A stretch of 64,000 bases of DNA from Hyphomicrobiales bacterium (GCA_900470195.1 UEIJ01000012.1:1-64000); one strand, 5' to 3'. Positions 8,846 to 18,745 are shown, counted from the first letter of the stretch. The notes: generated by a model not told the origin, from the sequence alone. A program made the numbers and translations.

Positions 8846-11314
8846 ATGGTTGCCGTCAAGTCATTCCGTCATTCTGGTCCGTCCTTTGCCGATCTGGTGC
8901 CCTATGCCGGCCTGGTCGACAATGGCGTGATCCTGCTCAAGGACGGCTCGCTGATGGCCGGCTGGTATTTCGCGGGGCCGGACAGCGAGAGTTCGACCGA
9001 CGCCGAGCGAAACGAAGTCTCGCGGCAGATCAACGCGATCCTGTCACGGCTCGGCTCCGGCTGGATGATCCAGGTTGAGGCCATCAGGGTTCCGACCGGA
9101 GACTATCCGGCCGAGGACGATTGCCACTTCCCCGATCCGGTCACGCGGGCGATCGACGCCGAACGGCGTGCGCATTTCCAGAAGGAGAGGGGGCATTTCG
9201 AGAGCCGGCACGCAATGATCCTGACCTGGCGGCCGCCGGAGCCGCGGCGCTCGGGGCTGACGCGCTATGTCTATTCCGATGCGACCAGCCGTTCCGCGAC
9301 CTATGCCGATAAGGCGCTCGATAGCTTCCTGGCCTCAATCCGCGAGGTCGAGCAATATCTCGCCAATGTCGTGTCGATCCGCCGGATGATGACACGGGAG
9401 ACTGTAGAGCGCGGCGGTTTCCGGGTCGCCCGCTATGACGAGTTGTTCCAGTTCATCCGCTTCTGCATCACCGGCGAGAACCATCCGGTGCGCCTGCCCG
9501 AGATCCCGATGTATCTCGACTGGCTGGTGACGGCCGAGTTGCAGCATGGCCTGACGCCGCTGGTGGAGAATCGTTTTCTCGGTGTCGTGGCGATCGACGG
9601 CTTGCCGGCCGAGAGCTGGCCCGGCATCCTCAACAGCCTCGACTTGATGCCGCTCACCTATCGCTGGTCGTCGCGTTTCGTCTTCCTCGATGCCGAGGAG
9701 GCGAGGGCGAAGCTGGAACGCACCCGCAAGAAATGGCAGCAGAAAGTCAGGCCCTTCTTCGATCAGCTCTTCCAGACCCAATCCCGCTCCGTCGATCAGG
9801 ACGCCATGCAGATGGTGGCGGAGACCGAGGACGCGATCGCCGAAGCGTCATCACAACTCGTTGCCTATGGCTACTACACCCCGGTCATCGTCCTCTTCGA
9901 CGAGGACCAGTCTCGTTGCCAAGAGAAGTGCGAGGCGATCCGCCGGCTGATCCAGGCGGAAGGTTTCGGCGCACGGATCGAAACGCTGAATGCAACCGAC
10001 GCCTTTCTCGGCAGCCTGCCGGGTGTTTCCTATGCCAACATCCGCGAGCCGCTGATTAATACCCGCAATCTCGCCGATCTCATCCCTCTCAATAGCGTCT
10101 GGTCGGGAAGCCCAACGGCGCCTTGCCCCTTCTATCCGGCTCGCTCGCCGCCGCTGATGCAGGTGGCCAGTGGCTCGACGCCGTTCCGGCTGAACCTGCA
10201 TGTCGATGATGTCGGGCACACGCTGATCTTCGGGCCGACCGGTTCAGGCAAATCCACCTTGCTGGCACTGATCGCCGCGCAGTTTCGGCGCTACGCCGGC
10301 GCGCAGGTCTTTGCCTTCGACAAGGGCAGCTCGATGCTTCCGCTGACGCTGGGGCTCGATGGCGATCACTACCAGATCGGCGGCGATATCGGTCCTTCGG
10401 CAGAAGGCGAAGTGAGGGCGCTTGCCTTCTGCCCGCTCGCCGAACTTTCGACCGATGGCGACCGCGCCTGGGCGTCGGAATGGATCGAGACCCTGGTGGC
10501 GCTGCAGGGTGTGACCATCACACCAGACTATCGCAACGCCATCTCCCGGCAGATCGGGCTGATGGCGGAATCGCGCGGCCGGTCGCTCTCCGATTTTGTA
10601 TCCGGCGTCCAGATGCGCGAGATCAAGGACGCGCTGCATCACTGCACCGTCGACGGCCCCATGGGTCAGCTTCTCGATGCCGAAGAGGATGGTCTGGCGC
10701 TCGGCGCGTTCCAGTGCTTCGAGATCGAGGAACTGATGAACATGGGCGAGCGCAATCTCGTGCCGGTGCTGACCTACCTGTTCCGTCGCATCGAGAAACG
10801 CCTGACCGGCGCACCCAGCCTGATCATCCTCGATGAGGCCTGGCTCATGCTCGGCCATCCCGTCTTCCGCGACAAGATCCGCGAATGGCTGAAGGTTCTG
10901 CGCAAGGCCAATTGCGCCGTGGTTCTGGCCACCCAGTCGATCTCGGATGCGGAGCGCTCCGGCCTCATCGATGTGCTGAAGGAGAGTTGCCCGACCAAGA
11001 TTTGCCTGCCGAATGGAGCTGCCCGCGAGCCCGGCACGCGCGAGTTCTATGAGCGCATCGGCTTCAACGAACGGCAGATCGAGATCGTCGCGAAGGCGCT
11101 TCCAAAGCGCGAATACTACGTCGTCTCGCCCGAGGGCCGCAGGCTCTTCGACATGGCGCTCGGTCCCGTCGCGCTCTCGTTTGTCGGCGCGTCCGGCAAA
11201 GAAGATCTGAAGCGCATTCGCGCCCTGCATTCCGAATACGGGGCCGGTTGGCCTCTCCACTGGCTCCAGCAAAGGGGGATCGCCCATGCCGAAACACTCT
11301 TCCCGACCTCTTGA
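8846..11314 (+). CDS. trbE: Conjugal transfer ATPase TrbE (VirB4-like)
   Basis: An 822-residue VirB4-family ATPase, the largest motor of the type IV secretion system. Walker A (GPTGSGKST) is at about residues 462-470 and Walker B (LIILDEAWLML) at about 659-669, followed by the family segment VVLATQSISDAE. The N-terminal half carries the CagE/TrbE/VirB domain. Length is normal and the frame intact. It starts 9 bp after trbD, and its end overlaps the trbJ start by 29 bp, so translation is probably coupled. Confidence 0.95.
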   Translation: MVAVKSFRHSGPSFADLVPYAGLVDNGVILLKDGSLMAGWYFAGPDSESSTDAERNEVSRQINAILSRLGSGWMIQVEAIRVPTGDYPAEDDCHFPDPVTRAIDAERRAHFQKERGHFESRHAMILTWRPPEPRRSGLTRYVYSDATSRSATYADKALDSFLASIREVEQYLANVVSIRRMMTRETVERGGFRVARYDELFQFIRFCITGENHPVRLPEIPMYLDWLVTAELQHGLTPLVENRFLGVVAIDGLPAESWPGILNSLDLMPLTYRWSSRFVFLDAEEARAKLERTRKKWQQKVRPFFDQLFQTQSRSVDQDAMQMVAETEDAIAEASSQLVAYGYYTPVIVLFDEDQSRCQEKCEAIRRLIQAEGFGARIETLNATDAFLGSLPGVSYANIREPLINTRNLADLIPLNSVWSGSPTAPCPFYPARSPPLMQVASGSTPFRLNLHVDDVGHTLIFGPTGSGKSTLLALIAAQFRRYAGAQVFAFDKGSSMLPLTLGLDGDHYQIGGDIGPSAEGEVRALAFCPLAELSTDGDRAWASEWIETLVALQGVTITPDYRNAISRQIGLMAESRGRSLSDFVSGVQMREIKDALHHCTVDGPMGQLLDAEEDGLALGAFQCFEIEELMNMGERNLVPVLTYLFRRIEKRLTGAPSLIILDEAWLMLGHPVFRDKIREWLKVLRKANCAVVLATQSISDAERSGLIDVLKESCPTKICLPNGAAREPGTREFYERIGFNERQIEIVAKALPKREYYVVSPEGRRLFDMALGPVALSFVGASGKEDLKRIRALHSEYGAGWPLHWLQQRGIAHAETLFPTS

Positions 11315-12095
11315 GACAGCCCGCACCGTGTTCGTCGCGGCGATCGCCCTCTCTGCCACATTGCCACTCCCCGTTCAGGCCGGTGGCGTGACAGGCCAAG
11401 CGACCGAATGGACGCAGCTCGCCAACAATGCCGAGCTCGTCTCGCTGGTCGGCAAGTCCGCGGAGCAGGTGAACAATCAGATCACCCAGATCTCCCAGCT
11501 TGCAGAGCAGATCCAGAACCAGCTCAACATCTACAACAATCTCCTGCAGAACACCGCCCAGCTCCCGCACCACATCTGGGGGCAGGTCGAAAGCGACCTG
11601 AAGAGCCTGCAGAACGTCGTCGCGCAAGGACAGGGCGTCGCCTTCTCGATGGGCAATATCGATGACGTGCTGAAGCAGCGCTTCCAGAGTTTTGCCGAGA
11701 TGAAGAGCAATCTGCCAGATGGCGCGAGCTTTTCCACGACCTACCAGACCTGGTCCGACACGAACCGCGACACGATCGCCGGAACGCTGAAGGCAGCGAA
11801 CCTGACCGCCGACCAGTTCTCGAGCGAGGAGAGCACGATGTCGTCGCTGCGCTCGATGTCGGAGTCGTCAGACGGCCAGATGAAGGCGCTGCAGGTCGGA
11901 CACCAGATCGCCGCCCAACAGGTTGCGCAGATGCAGAAGTTGCGGGGCCTCGTCTCACAGCAGATGACCATGATGGGAACGTGGTTTCAGTCCGAGCAGG
12001 CACAGAAGGACTTGGCCCAGGCGCGTCGCGAGCAGTTCTTCAACGGGACCGAGCGTGACATCCGCGGGGGCCAGACCATGGAGCCACGCTGGTGA
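11286..12095 (+). CDS. trbJ: Conjugal transfer protein TrbJ (VirB5-like)
   Basis: A 269-residue secreted protein with a signal peptide ending near LPVQAGG and long helical Gln-rich stretches (QVNNQITQISQLAEQIQNQL), typical of TrbJ/VirB5 minor pilus components. It overlaps trbE and is followed by an ATGA-type overlap with trbK (GTG start). Its last residues, RGGQTMEPRW, are nearly identical to the end of TrbK (RGGQEMKPRW). The similarity extends upstream through an Arg-Glu-x-Phe-Phe patch. See the finding on this shared tail. Confidence 0.92.
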   Translation: MPKHSSRPLETARTVFVAAIALSATLPLPVQAGGVTGQATEWTQLANNAELVSLVGKSAEQVNNQITQISQLAEQIQNQLNIYNNLLQNTAQLPHHIWGQVESDLKSLQNVVAQGQGVAFSMGNIDDVLKQRFQSFAEMKSNLPDGASFSTTYQTWSDTNRDTIAGTLKAANLTADQFSSEESTMSSLRSMSESSDGQMKALQVGHQIAAQQVAQMQKLRGLVSQQMTMMGTWFQSEQAQKDLAQARREQFFNGTERDIRGGQTMEPRW

Positions 12096-12322
12096 GCCCG
12101 CGTCTGATTATCATCCTCGTCTTGGCGGGGCTGGCCGCACTCGGCGCCGGCACCGTCACCTGGAACATGGTCCAACTCCGCCCGGCCCCCGTGTCCGGAT
12201 CCGGCGCAGCCGCGACGCAATCTGCTTCCGAAACCGAGCGCCGTGAACATCGGGAAAAATTCTTCAGCAGTGATCCGGATCGCAACGTCCGTGGCGGGCA
12301 GGAGATGAAACCGCGATGGTAA
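12092..12322 (+). CDS. trbK: Entry exclusion protein TrbK
   Basis: A 76-residue protein with an N-terminal hydrophobic helix (residues about 4-26) and a short polar tail. Its position between trbJ and trbL and its size fit TrbK, the entry-exclusion factor of RP4/Ti-type systems, which blocks uptake of a related plasmid. It starts with GTG overlapping trbJ and overlaps the trbL ATG. No clear lipobox cysteine is present, unlike RP4 TrbK. The C-terminal tail is shared with TrbJ. Confidence 0.85.
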   Translation: MSPRLIIILVLAGLAALGAGTVTWNMVQLRPAPVSGSGAAATQSASETERREHREKFFSSDPDRNVRGGQEMKPRW

Positions 12323-13512
12323 TCGTTCGTCCTTCCCGGAAGCTGGAGCTTTCGTTCATTTCGATCTGCATCATCCTGCTGGCGACGACACCGGCCCTTG
12401 CCCAACAGGGTTCGGTTCTGACCACACTGGAAAATTCCGTCGTCACGGCCGCGAAAGGCTGGGAGACGACTGTGATGAACGCGGCGCGTTCGCTGTTCTG
12501 GATCCTCGCCGGCATCGAGATCGGGATTGCCGCGGTATGGCTGGCGATCAACGCCGCCTCGCTCGACAGCTGGTTTACCGAGCTCGTGCGGCGGATCATG
12601 TTCATCGGCCTCTTCGCCTTCATCCTGGACCAGGGGCCGTCCTTCGCCAAAGCCGTGGTCGATAGCCTCTACCAAATCGGCGCCGGCGGTGGCTCGGCCT
12701 CACCGGCAAACATCTTCGACGCGGGCATCCGGGTCGCGACCAAGATGTCCGAACAGGCGAAGTTTGGTCTGTGGGAGGACAATGCTCTGGCGATCGCCGC
12801 CGTCTTCGCCATGGTCGTGGTCGTCGTATGCTTCTCGTTGGTCGCCGCGATTTTCGTCGCCGTCATGGTCGAGATGTATGTCGGCCTGCTCGCCGGCATG
12901 ATCATGCTCGGTCTTGGCGGCTCGTCCTTCACCAAGGATTTCGCGGTCAAATATCTGGTCTACGCCTTCTCCGTCGGCATGAAACTGATGGCGCTGGTAA
13001 TGATCGCCAAGATCGGCTCCGACATTCTGCTGGGGCTCGCCGAGGCGCCGACGGCGACCTCCGAGCAGTTCATCACCACGCTTGCGATCGCCGGCATCTC
13101 GGTCGTGGTCTTCGTCATTGCCATGTATGTCCCGCCGATCCTGCAGGGCGTGGTCCAGGGCGCCTCCATCGCCGGCGGCATGGAAGCGATCCGCCATGGC
13201 GGCCAGGCCGCCACCTTCGCAGCCGGCGGGGCGTTCCTCGGCGCAAGTGCTGCAACAAAAGGGGCGCAGACGGCGAGCTCGGCGAGGGCCGGGGGCTCGT
13301 CGATGGCGGGCGCGGCACTTCGCGGCATGGCGTCTGGCATTGGAAGTGCTGGATGGGCTGCCGGATCGGCAGCCAAGGAGAAGGCGATCGCCTCACCCGG
13401 CGCCTATGCCGGATCGCTGCTCGGGCTTGCCAACGCCAAGCTCGACCAGACGCGGCAATCAGGCCGACCAACGCCGCCGCCACCGCCCCCACCCATCAAC
13501 GAGAACAAGTAG
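12316..13512 (+). CDS. trbL: Conjugal transfer protein TrbL (VirB6-like)
   Basis: A 398-residue polytopic inner-membrane protein of the TrbL/VirB6 family. A signal-like N-terminus ends near PALAQQ and is followed by about six hydrophobic segments, up to VVFVIAMYVPPILQGV. The C-terminal third is Gly/Ala-rich and ends in a proline run, common in this family and probably exposed. It overlaps trbK by seven bases and leads into trbF after a short gap with a GGAGG site. Confidence 0.93.
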   Translation: MVIVRPSRKLELSFISICIILLATTPALAQQGSVLTTLENSVVTAAKGWETTVMNAARSLFWILAGIEIGIAAVWLAINAASLDSWFTELVRRIMFIGLFAFILDQGPSFAKAVVDSLYQIGAGGGSASPANIFDAGIRVATKMSEQAKFGLWEDNALAIAAVFAMVVVVVCFSLVAAIFVAVMVEMYVGLLAGMIMLGLGGSSFTKDFAVKYLVYAFSVGMKLMALVMIAKIGSDILLGLAEAPTATSEQFITTLAIAGISVVVFVIAMYVPPILQGVVQGASIAGGMEAIRHGGQAATFAAGGAFLGASAATKGAQTASSARAGGSSMAGAALRGMASGIGSAGWAAGSAAKEKAIASPGAYAGSLLGLANAKLDQTRQSGRPTPPPPPPPINENK

Positions 13513-13529
13513 CTGGAGGATGATCACCC

Positions 13530-14207
13530 ATGGCCGGACGCAATCCGCCAGAGAATTCCCCTATCGCCAATCCCTATCTCGCGGCGCGCAACGAGTGGAA
13601 CGAGCGCTATGGTTCCTATGTGAAGGCGGCCGCGGCGTGGCGCATCGTTGGCGTCACCGGCATGGTCATGGCGGTGATCGGCTTCGGTTACGCGCTCTAC
13701 CAGAGTACGCAGGTCAAGCTCGTCCCCTATATCGTCGAGGTCGACAAGCTCGGCACGGCCTCCAGTGCCGGCTTCCCACAGCAGATCGAATATGCCGACC
13801 CGCGTGTGGTGCGCGCCACGCTCGGCAGCTTCGTCTCGAATTTCCGGAGCGTGACGCCGGATGCGGTCGTGCAAAAGCAATATATCGACCGGACCTACGG
13901 CCTGCTCCGGACCTCGGATCCGGCGACAGAGAAGGTCAATGCCTGGTTCCGTTCCAATTCGCCCTTCGAGAAAGCGAAGACTGCGACGGTGGCGGTCGAG
14001 GTCAACAACATCGTCGCTCTGTCGAACCAGTCCTATCAGCTCGACTGGACCGAGTTCGAGCGCGACCGCCGCGGCAAGGAGACGGCCACACGCCGCTTCC
14101 GCGGCATCGCAACTGTGACCCTCACACCGCCGCAGGACGAAGGCGTCATCCGTCTCAACCCCATCGGTCTCTATGTCAGAGACTTCGACTGGACTGCACA
14201 GCTTTGA
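13530..14207 (+). CDS. trbF: Conjugal transfer protein TrbF (VirB8-like)
   Basis: A 225-residue VirB8-type assembly factor: a short cytoplasmic N-terminus with [15 protein letters not shown], one membrane helix at about 40-60, then a periplasmic domain starting [14 protein letters not shown]. Size and motif are typical. In type IV secretion VirB8 nucleates the core complex at the inner membrane. It is part of the trb operon, 17 bp after trbL. Confidence 0.94.
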   Translation: MAGRNPPENSPIANPYLAARNEWNERYGSYVKAAAAWRIVGVTGMVMAVIGFGYALYQSTQVKLVPYIVEVDKLGTASSAGFPQQIEYADPRVVRATLGSFVSNFRSVTPDAVVQKQYIDRTYGLLRTSDPATEKVNAWFRSNSPFEKAKTATVAVEVNNIVALSNQSYQLDWTEFERDRRGKETATRRFRGIATVTLTPPQDEGVIRLNPIGLYVRDFDWTAQL

Positions 14208-14223
14208 AAGGCATGGCCCGAAC

Positions 14224-15078
14224 ATGAACATCCGTCTTGAGAACTATTCGGCCATGCTGACTGCCGGCGCCATCATATCAGCGGCGCTGGCGTTCTCCGC
14301 CCTTGCACCTCTCGATGCCCTTGCGGCCGATGGCGTCACAGCCAATGAGGCGAAGGGCGTGAGCATCTCCGGCCAGTGGCGCGGATCGCGTGGTCTCGTG
14401 ACCAAGGGCGCCGACGGCAAGGTGATCTTTCTTTACGGCGAGGTTCAGCCCTCGGTCGTCTGCTCACCTCTGCAAGTCTGCGACATCGAGCTTCAGGGAG
14501 GCGAGGTCGTTCGCGACGTACTCGTTGGCGACACTGTGCGCTGGAAGGTCGAACCTGCGACATCAGGTGCGGCGGGTGGCCAGGCGATCCACCTGATCGT
14601 CAAACCGTCTGAGCCCGGTCTCGTCACCTCGATGGTGGTGACGACGTCGCGGCGGACCTATCATATCCAGCTCAAGTCGCATTCGAGCCAATATATGGCC
14701 CGCGTCGGCTTCGAATATCCGGAAGACGTCTCGGCGAAACTCGATGACATCAATGCCCGTCTCGAGGCGAGTACGATCCCAGGAGCCGGCGTGCCGGCCG
14801 AGCAGTTGAACTTCTCCTATTCGGTGTCAGGCAGGGCCGGCTGGCGGCCGACACGGGTCTATTCGGACGGGCAAAAGACCTACATCCAGTTCCCGCGCTC
14901 GATCTCCGGCCAGGATGCGCCGGTGCTGTTCGTGACGTCCGGCGGACAGAACCGAATCGTCAACTACCGAATGAAGAACGACATGATGGTGGTCGATTAT
15001 CACATCGATCGCGCGGTGCTGGTCTCGGGCGTCGGATGGAAACAGGAAAAGGTGACGATCAGAAGGGGAGGGCGATGA
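14224..15078 (+). CDS. trbG: Conjugal transfer protein TrbG (VirB9-like)
   Basis: A 284-residue periplasmic core-complex protein of the VirB9 family. The ATG at 14224 gives a signal peptide (hydrophobic segment about 10-35, ending near DALAADG). The C-terminal domain begins around [21 protein letters not shown], a hallmark of VirB9/TrbG. The stop overlaps the trbH ATG. With TrbI and TrbH it should form the outer-membrane-spanning channel. Confidence 0.93.
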   Translation: MNIRLENYSAMLTAGAIISAALAFSALAPLDALAADGVTANEAKGVSISGQWRGSRGLVTKGADGKVIFLYGEVQPSVVCSPLQVCDIELQGGEVVRDVLVGDTVRWKVEPATSGAAGGQAIHLIVKPSEPGLVTSMVVTTSRRTYHIQLKSHSSQYMARVGFEYPEDVSAKLDDINARLEASTIPGAGVPAEQLNFSYSVSGRAGWRPTRVYSDGQKTYIQFPRSISGQDAPVLFVTSGGQNRIVNYRMKNDMMVVDYHIDRAVLVSGVGWKQEKVTIRRGGR

Positions 15079-15551
15079 TGCGACCCTTTGCCGACAATCT
15101 CCTCTTGCGCCCCATCCGCGCTATTGCCACAGCCTTCGCCCTCACCATCCTCCTTTCCGGATGCCAGTCGTTGGGGACTGACGGTCTCGTCGCCAGCAAC
15201 GCGCCGGCGGAAATCTCCGGCCCGGCGGCAAGCGCCATTGCCGGCGATATGGTCAGCCGTCTTGCCGAGCAGATCGGACCCGGCAAGGCAACAGTTGCGC
15301 TGAAGGCGGACGCCTCACCCTTCGGGCAGGCGCTCGAAGCAGCACTCAAGGGATGGGGTTACGCCGTCGTCACCGACCAGAAGACGGACGACGGAATGAA
15401 GATCATCCCACTCGCCTATGTGATCGTACCCTTCGACGGACAAGTGCTGGCGCGTCTTTCGACTGACAGCGTCGAGCTCGGCCGGGCCTACACCGTAACA
15501 TCAAGCGGTGCTGCGCCGGCAAGTGCACTCTCGCTGATGCGACGTGGCTGA
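15075..15551 (+). CDS. trbH: Conjugal transfer lipoprotein TrbH
   Basis: A 158-residue lipoprotein. The signal peptide ends in the lipobox LLSGC at about residues 27-31, so the protein is probably anchored in the outer membrane, like the VirB7 partner of VirB9. Gene order trbG-trbH-trbI is the standard one in Ti-type operons. The ATG overlaps the trbG stop (ATGA). Confidence 0.88.
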   Translation: MMRPFADNLLLRPIRAIATAFALTILLSGCQSLGTDGLVASNAPAEISGPAASAIAGDMVSRLAEQIGPGKATVALKADASPFGQALEAALKGWGYAVVTDQKTDDGMKIIPLAYVIVPFDGQVLARLSTDSVELGRAYTVTSSGAAPASALSLMRRG

Positions 15552-15562
15552 AGGGAAGCATC

Positions 15563-16873
15563 ATGGTCCAATCCTTGCAACTTGGCGGCGCAGCAAATGC
15601 CGAAGCGGAATCTCGCATCAAGCGGATCAACCGCCTGCCGATCATCGTGGTGATCGTTCTGGTCATCGCTTTCCTTGGCGTGATTTTCTATGGGCTCACT
15701 TCCCGCGGACTCTACTTTGGCAATGACACCGGCCCAGAGACGAGTTCTGGCAATCCGGCATCGACCTTCGCCGACCAGATCAAGCGTGGTGTGACGGATG
15801 GCATCATCGGTGAGCCACAGCAGCAAACCACGTTTCAGCCGACATCTGTCGAGACGAAGCAGGCCGAGGAAAAGTCAAGCAATCCCTTCACGCCGCAACC
15901 GGGACAAAACGAGGAACAGCAGCGCGGGCAGGATTTGGAAAACGAGGAGGTCTGGCGTGCACGGCTTGAACGCGAGCAGAGGGAGCAATATCTGCGTGAG
16001 CGGCATCGACAACGCATGGCCCGGCTGCAGGCGAATGATGCGGCCTACGACGCACCGCTCGCGATAGATCGCAGCACGCTGGCGGCGCGGACGGACGAGA
16101 CCACCAGAACAACGACAAACACTTCGCCGTCGACAACCGCCGGCGCCAACGCAGATCTTTACGCCGCCGCGTTGCGGGCTGGTCTCGGCGGGCAGAATGT
16201 CGATCCGAACGGGCAGAACTCCAAAGAGGACTTTTTCAACGCCGATCTCAAAGAACTCGGATATCTCCCCAATCGGGTCGTGCCTCAGCAATCACCGTAT
16301 GAACTCAAGCGCGGTTCGGTCATTCCGGCGACGCTCATATCAGGCATCAATTCGGACCTTCCCGGTCGCATCACAGCCCAGGTAAGTCAGAATGTCTACG
16401 ATAGCGCTACAGGGCATCGCCTGCTGATCCCGCAAGGAGCGAAGCTCTTCGGGCGCTACGACAGCAAGGTGTCGTTCGGGCAAAGTCGCGTTCTCGTCGT
16501 CTGGACCGATATCATCTTCCCTGATGGATCCACGCTACAGATTGGCGGCATGGCGGGAACGGATGCACAAGGCTACGGTGGCTTCCACGACAAGGTGAAC
16601 AACCACTATTGGCGGACATTTGGTTCGGCGGCGCTGATTGCGCTGATCGGCACCGGGATCGACGCGTCTTTGCCGGAAAGTTCGACGCTTGCCACGCAGG
16701 ATACGGCCTCCGATGCGGCAAGACGGAATTTCGCGGAAAGCTTTGGCCGCGTTGCTGAACAAACGATCAGCCGCAATCTCAATGTCCAGCCAACGCTGGA
16801 AATACGGCCAGGGTACAAGTTCAACGTTCTTGTAGATCAGGACATCATATTCCCAGGGACATACCGAACCTAG
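15563..16873 (+). CDS. trbI: Conjugal transfer protein TrbI (VirB10-like)
   Basis: A 436-residue VirB10-type protein that bridges inner and outer membranes. It has a short cytoplasmic N-terminus, a membrane helix at about residues 28-48, a low-complexity Gln/Glu/Pro linker to about 180, then the conserved C-terminal domain. The latter contains GSVIPATLISGINSDLPG, LLIPQGAKLFG and VVWTDIIFPDGS. It is the last gene of the traI-trb operon and intact. Confidence 0.95.
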   Translation: MVQSLQLGGAANAEAESRIKRINRLPIIVVIVLVIAFLGVIFYGLTSRGLYFGNDTGPETSSGNPASTFADQIKRGVTDGIIGEPQQQTTFQPTSVETKQAEEKSSNPFTPQPGQNEEQQRGQDLENEEVWRARLEREQREQYLRERHRQRMARLQANDAAYDAPLAIDRSTLAARTDETTRTTTNTSPSTTAGANADLYAAALRAGLGGQNVDPNGQNSKEDFFNADLKELGYLPNRVVPQQSPYELKRGSVIPATLISGINSDLPGRITAQVSQNVYDSATGHRLLIPQGAKLFGRYDSKVSFGQSRVLVVWTDIIFPDGSTLQIGGMAGTDAQGYGGFHDKVNNHYWRTFGSAALIALIGTGIDASLPESSTLATQDTASDAARRNFAESFGRVAEQTISRNLNVQPTLEIRPGYKFNVLVDQDIIFPGTYRT

Positions 16874-17206
16874 ACTTCGACGGTCGGCAAGCCGTGCGTG
16901 GACCATGGCCGGAAGTGGAAGGACCGTTCCCTTATGCGAGTTCAGACATTCACGGCGACTATCAAAATGCGCCGCGCCTCGGCAAGCGGCTGGACGCTTT
17001 AGCCGACCCGCTCCACGGCCAGCGTCGCCGCTGAAAACGACCTGATTAGCGTCTTCACAAAACCGTTGGGTCGAGCAAAACGTCCCAAACGCTGCGCTCA
17101 AGGATCACCTATCGACAATCAGTAAATCAAGAGCCGAAGCGTTCGCTGATTTTAGGGGCGGGCGAACGGGTCGGTGGTTCGAATCCTGTCAAGGCGATCG
17201 ATGATT
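16874..17206. other. Gap without genes between trbI and a Fic gene
   Basis: 333 bp with no convincing coding frame. The only feature is GGTTCGAATCC at 17176-17186, which resembles the T-loop of a tRNA; no complete tRNA fold is found around it. No strong terminator after trbI is visible. Confidence 0.4.
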
Positions 17207-18745
17207 TTAGAGTTCCTTACTCATCGACCAAGAGGTGCGCTCGGCGATGAATTCCGCGAACGGTTTGACGTTCATATGGACGCTCGCCTGTTCGAGGCCG
17301 GCCAAATAAGTTGACCGATCCTCAACCCTAACCACTGCCCATGGAAAACCACCCGAGGCGAACATGGCATTCATCAGGAAGCGCGCCATCCGTCCGTTGC
17401 CGTCAGGATAGGGATGAACATAGCCTATCAACCAATGGCCAAGGACTGCCCTAACCGCCGGCTCGCTTTCCTTCTCCAGTAGATCGAACAGGGTCTCCAT
17501 TCCATCCGGAACTGCTTCGGAACGCGGTGGTACATGCCATGATCCGCGGAGATATACAGGGTGGTTTCGATAGCCCGCGAGGGCGCTGGGTTTCAGGATA
17601 CCTGCGGCTACGGAGGGACCGAACAGTTCGCGGTACCAATCCCTATGTTGCTTACGGATAACGGCTCCAGCCGGTGCACCGCGGAGAATCTCCGCAACAG
17701 ATTCCTTCACGCTCTGAAATGCCTGCCAATAACCGCGTGCTGCCAGGGCGTCCCGGTTTTGCCTATCCTGCTGATCCACATCCGGATCCCACGTACCAGC
17801 GCGCACGCGATCAATGAGTTCCGGAGTAACGCTGTACCCTTCGATCGAAAGTGAATGGTATGCGTCGTTCTTGTATATGTCCTCGACCGATTTCATGAAA
17901 GCGACGGTGTCCGAGGGAAGTCCGGGTGCAGCAGGAAAAACATCGAGGACCGCCTGACGCTGGCTTTCCCATATAGCATTGAGACGCGCCACAATGGGAG
18001 ATCCACCGACAGCTAAGGTGGATACTCGCTGGTTTTGATCGAACGGGTCGGTCTCTCTAACGTCGTACATCGCGCCTTTCATCGTTTTCAAGATATCGTC
18101 GGCGAACTCGCCTTTTCCTATGCGCCGAAACGCCCCGGCCAGACGGCCTGCCACGGCCGAATGCCCTCCGTCGAGTAATCGACCGAGGACACCCGACACA
18201 TCGCGCATGGATTTCAGCACGATCTGGGCTTCGATAGGTGATCTTTTGAAAAACGCTTCAGCAACTTTTACCAGGGCGGCGTCCGCAGTATAGAACCTCA
18301 ATCCGTTTTTCTCGACAAGATCCTCGCGCGGTGGCATTTGCTTGGTCTTGAGATCGTAGATGGATGTGCCAAAAAGCAGTGATAAATTGTTGCCCATTGC
18401 CTTTGGGCTGTTGACAATCACCTGGGGCGGAATCGCAGTTGCTTCTGCGTGGAGTAGCATCGATTGTTCCGGTGACAGATGCCATTCCCGTCCAAAGCGG
18501 TCGTTGCAGTAGAGGGAGCAGAACTCCCAGAATGAAGCGTACCAAAGGGTTGTGTCGCCGTCTTGGGACTGGGGTCCCGTTGACATTTGCCATCCGCGGA
18601 TGACTTCTTGGAGAAATCCGCTCCGTGTAAGGCGCTCTCGGTGTAGTCGGCTGAACTCGTCGGACTTGAATATTCGACGCCCGCCATCCTGCAATGTTTT
18701 GAGGGCTTGCAGGGCGTCAGCCAACTTTTCATTTGGTGTAGCCAT
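17207..18745 (-). CDS. Large Fic-domain protein (probable AMP-transferase)
   Basis: About 512 residues from ATG 18745; ATG 18799 would add 18. The Fic core motif HPYPDGNGRMARFLMN lies near residue 444 and keeps the catalytic His and the GNGR loop, so nucleotidyl-transfer activity is plausible. A SLSIEG segment some 140 residues upstream fits the inhibitory [S/T]xxxE[G/N] helix of autoinhibited Fic proteins. The N-terminal about 250 residues are of unknown type. The gene stands alone on the minus strand. Five 24-bp direct repeats (18822-18941) lie just upstream and probably regulate it. Target and role (toxin, host regulator or defence) are unknown. Confidence 0.82.
   Translation of the reverse strand: MATPNEKLADALQALKTLQDGGRRIFKSDEFSRLHRERLTRSGFLQEVIRGWQMSTGPQSQDGDTTLWYASFWEFCSLYCNDRFGREWHLSPEQSMLLHAEATAIPPQVIVNSPKAMGNNLSLLFGTSIYDLKTKQMPPREDLVEKNGLRFYTADAALVKVAEAFFKRSPIEAQIVLKSMRDVSGVLGRLLDGGHSAVAGRLAGAFRRIGKGEFADDILKTMKGAMYDVRETDPFDQNQRVSTLAVGGSPIVARLNAIWESQRQAVLDVFPAAPGLPSDTVAFMKSVEDIYKNDAYHSLSIEGYSVTPELIDRVRAGTWDPDVDQQDRQNRDALAARGYWQAFQSVKESVAEILRGAPAGAVIRKQHRDWYRELFGPSVAAGILKPSALAGYRNHPVYLRGSWHVPPRSEAVPDGMETLFDLLEKESEPAVRAVLGHWLIGYVHPYPDGNGRMARFLMNAMFASGGFPWAVVRVEDRSTYLAGLEQASVHMNVKPFAEFIAERTSWSMSKEL

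Noticed and set aside
10244-11359. Minus-strand frame of 371 codons
   Set aside because: Antisense to the ATPase half of TrbE, which is unambiguous.
13082-14227. Plus-strand frame of 381 codons in another frame across trbL/trbF
   Set aside because: Overlaps the ends of two well-supported genes and is Arg/Ser/Pro-rich without any family resemblance.
17160-17206. Complete tRNA gene
   Set aside because: Only a T-loop-like sequence is present; no acceptor, D or anticodon stem can be formed around it.
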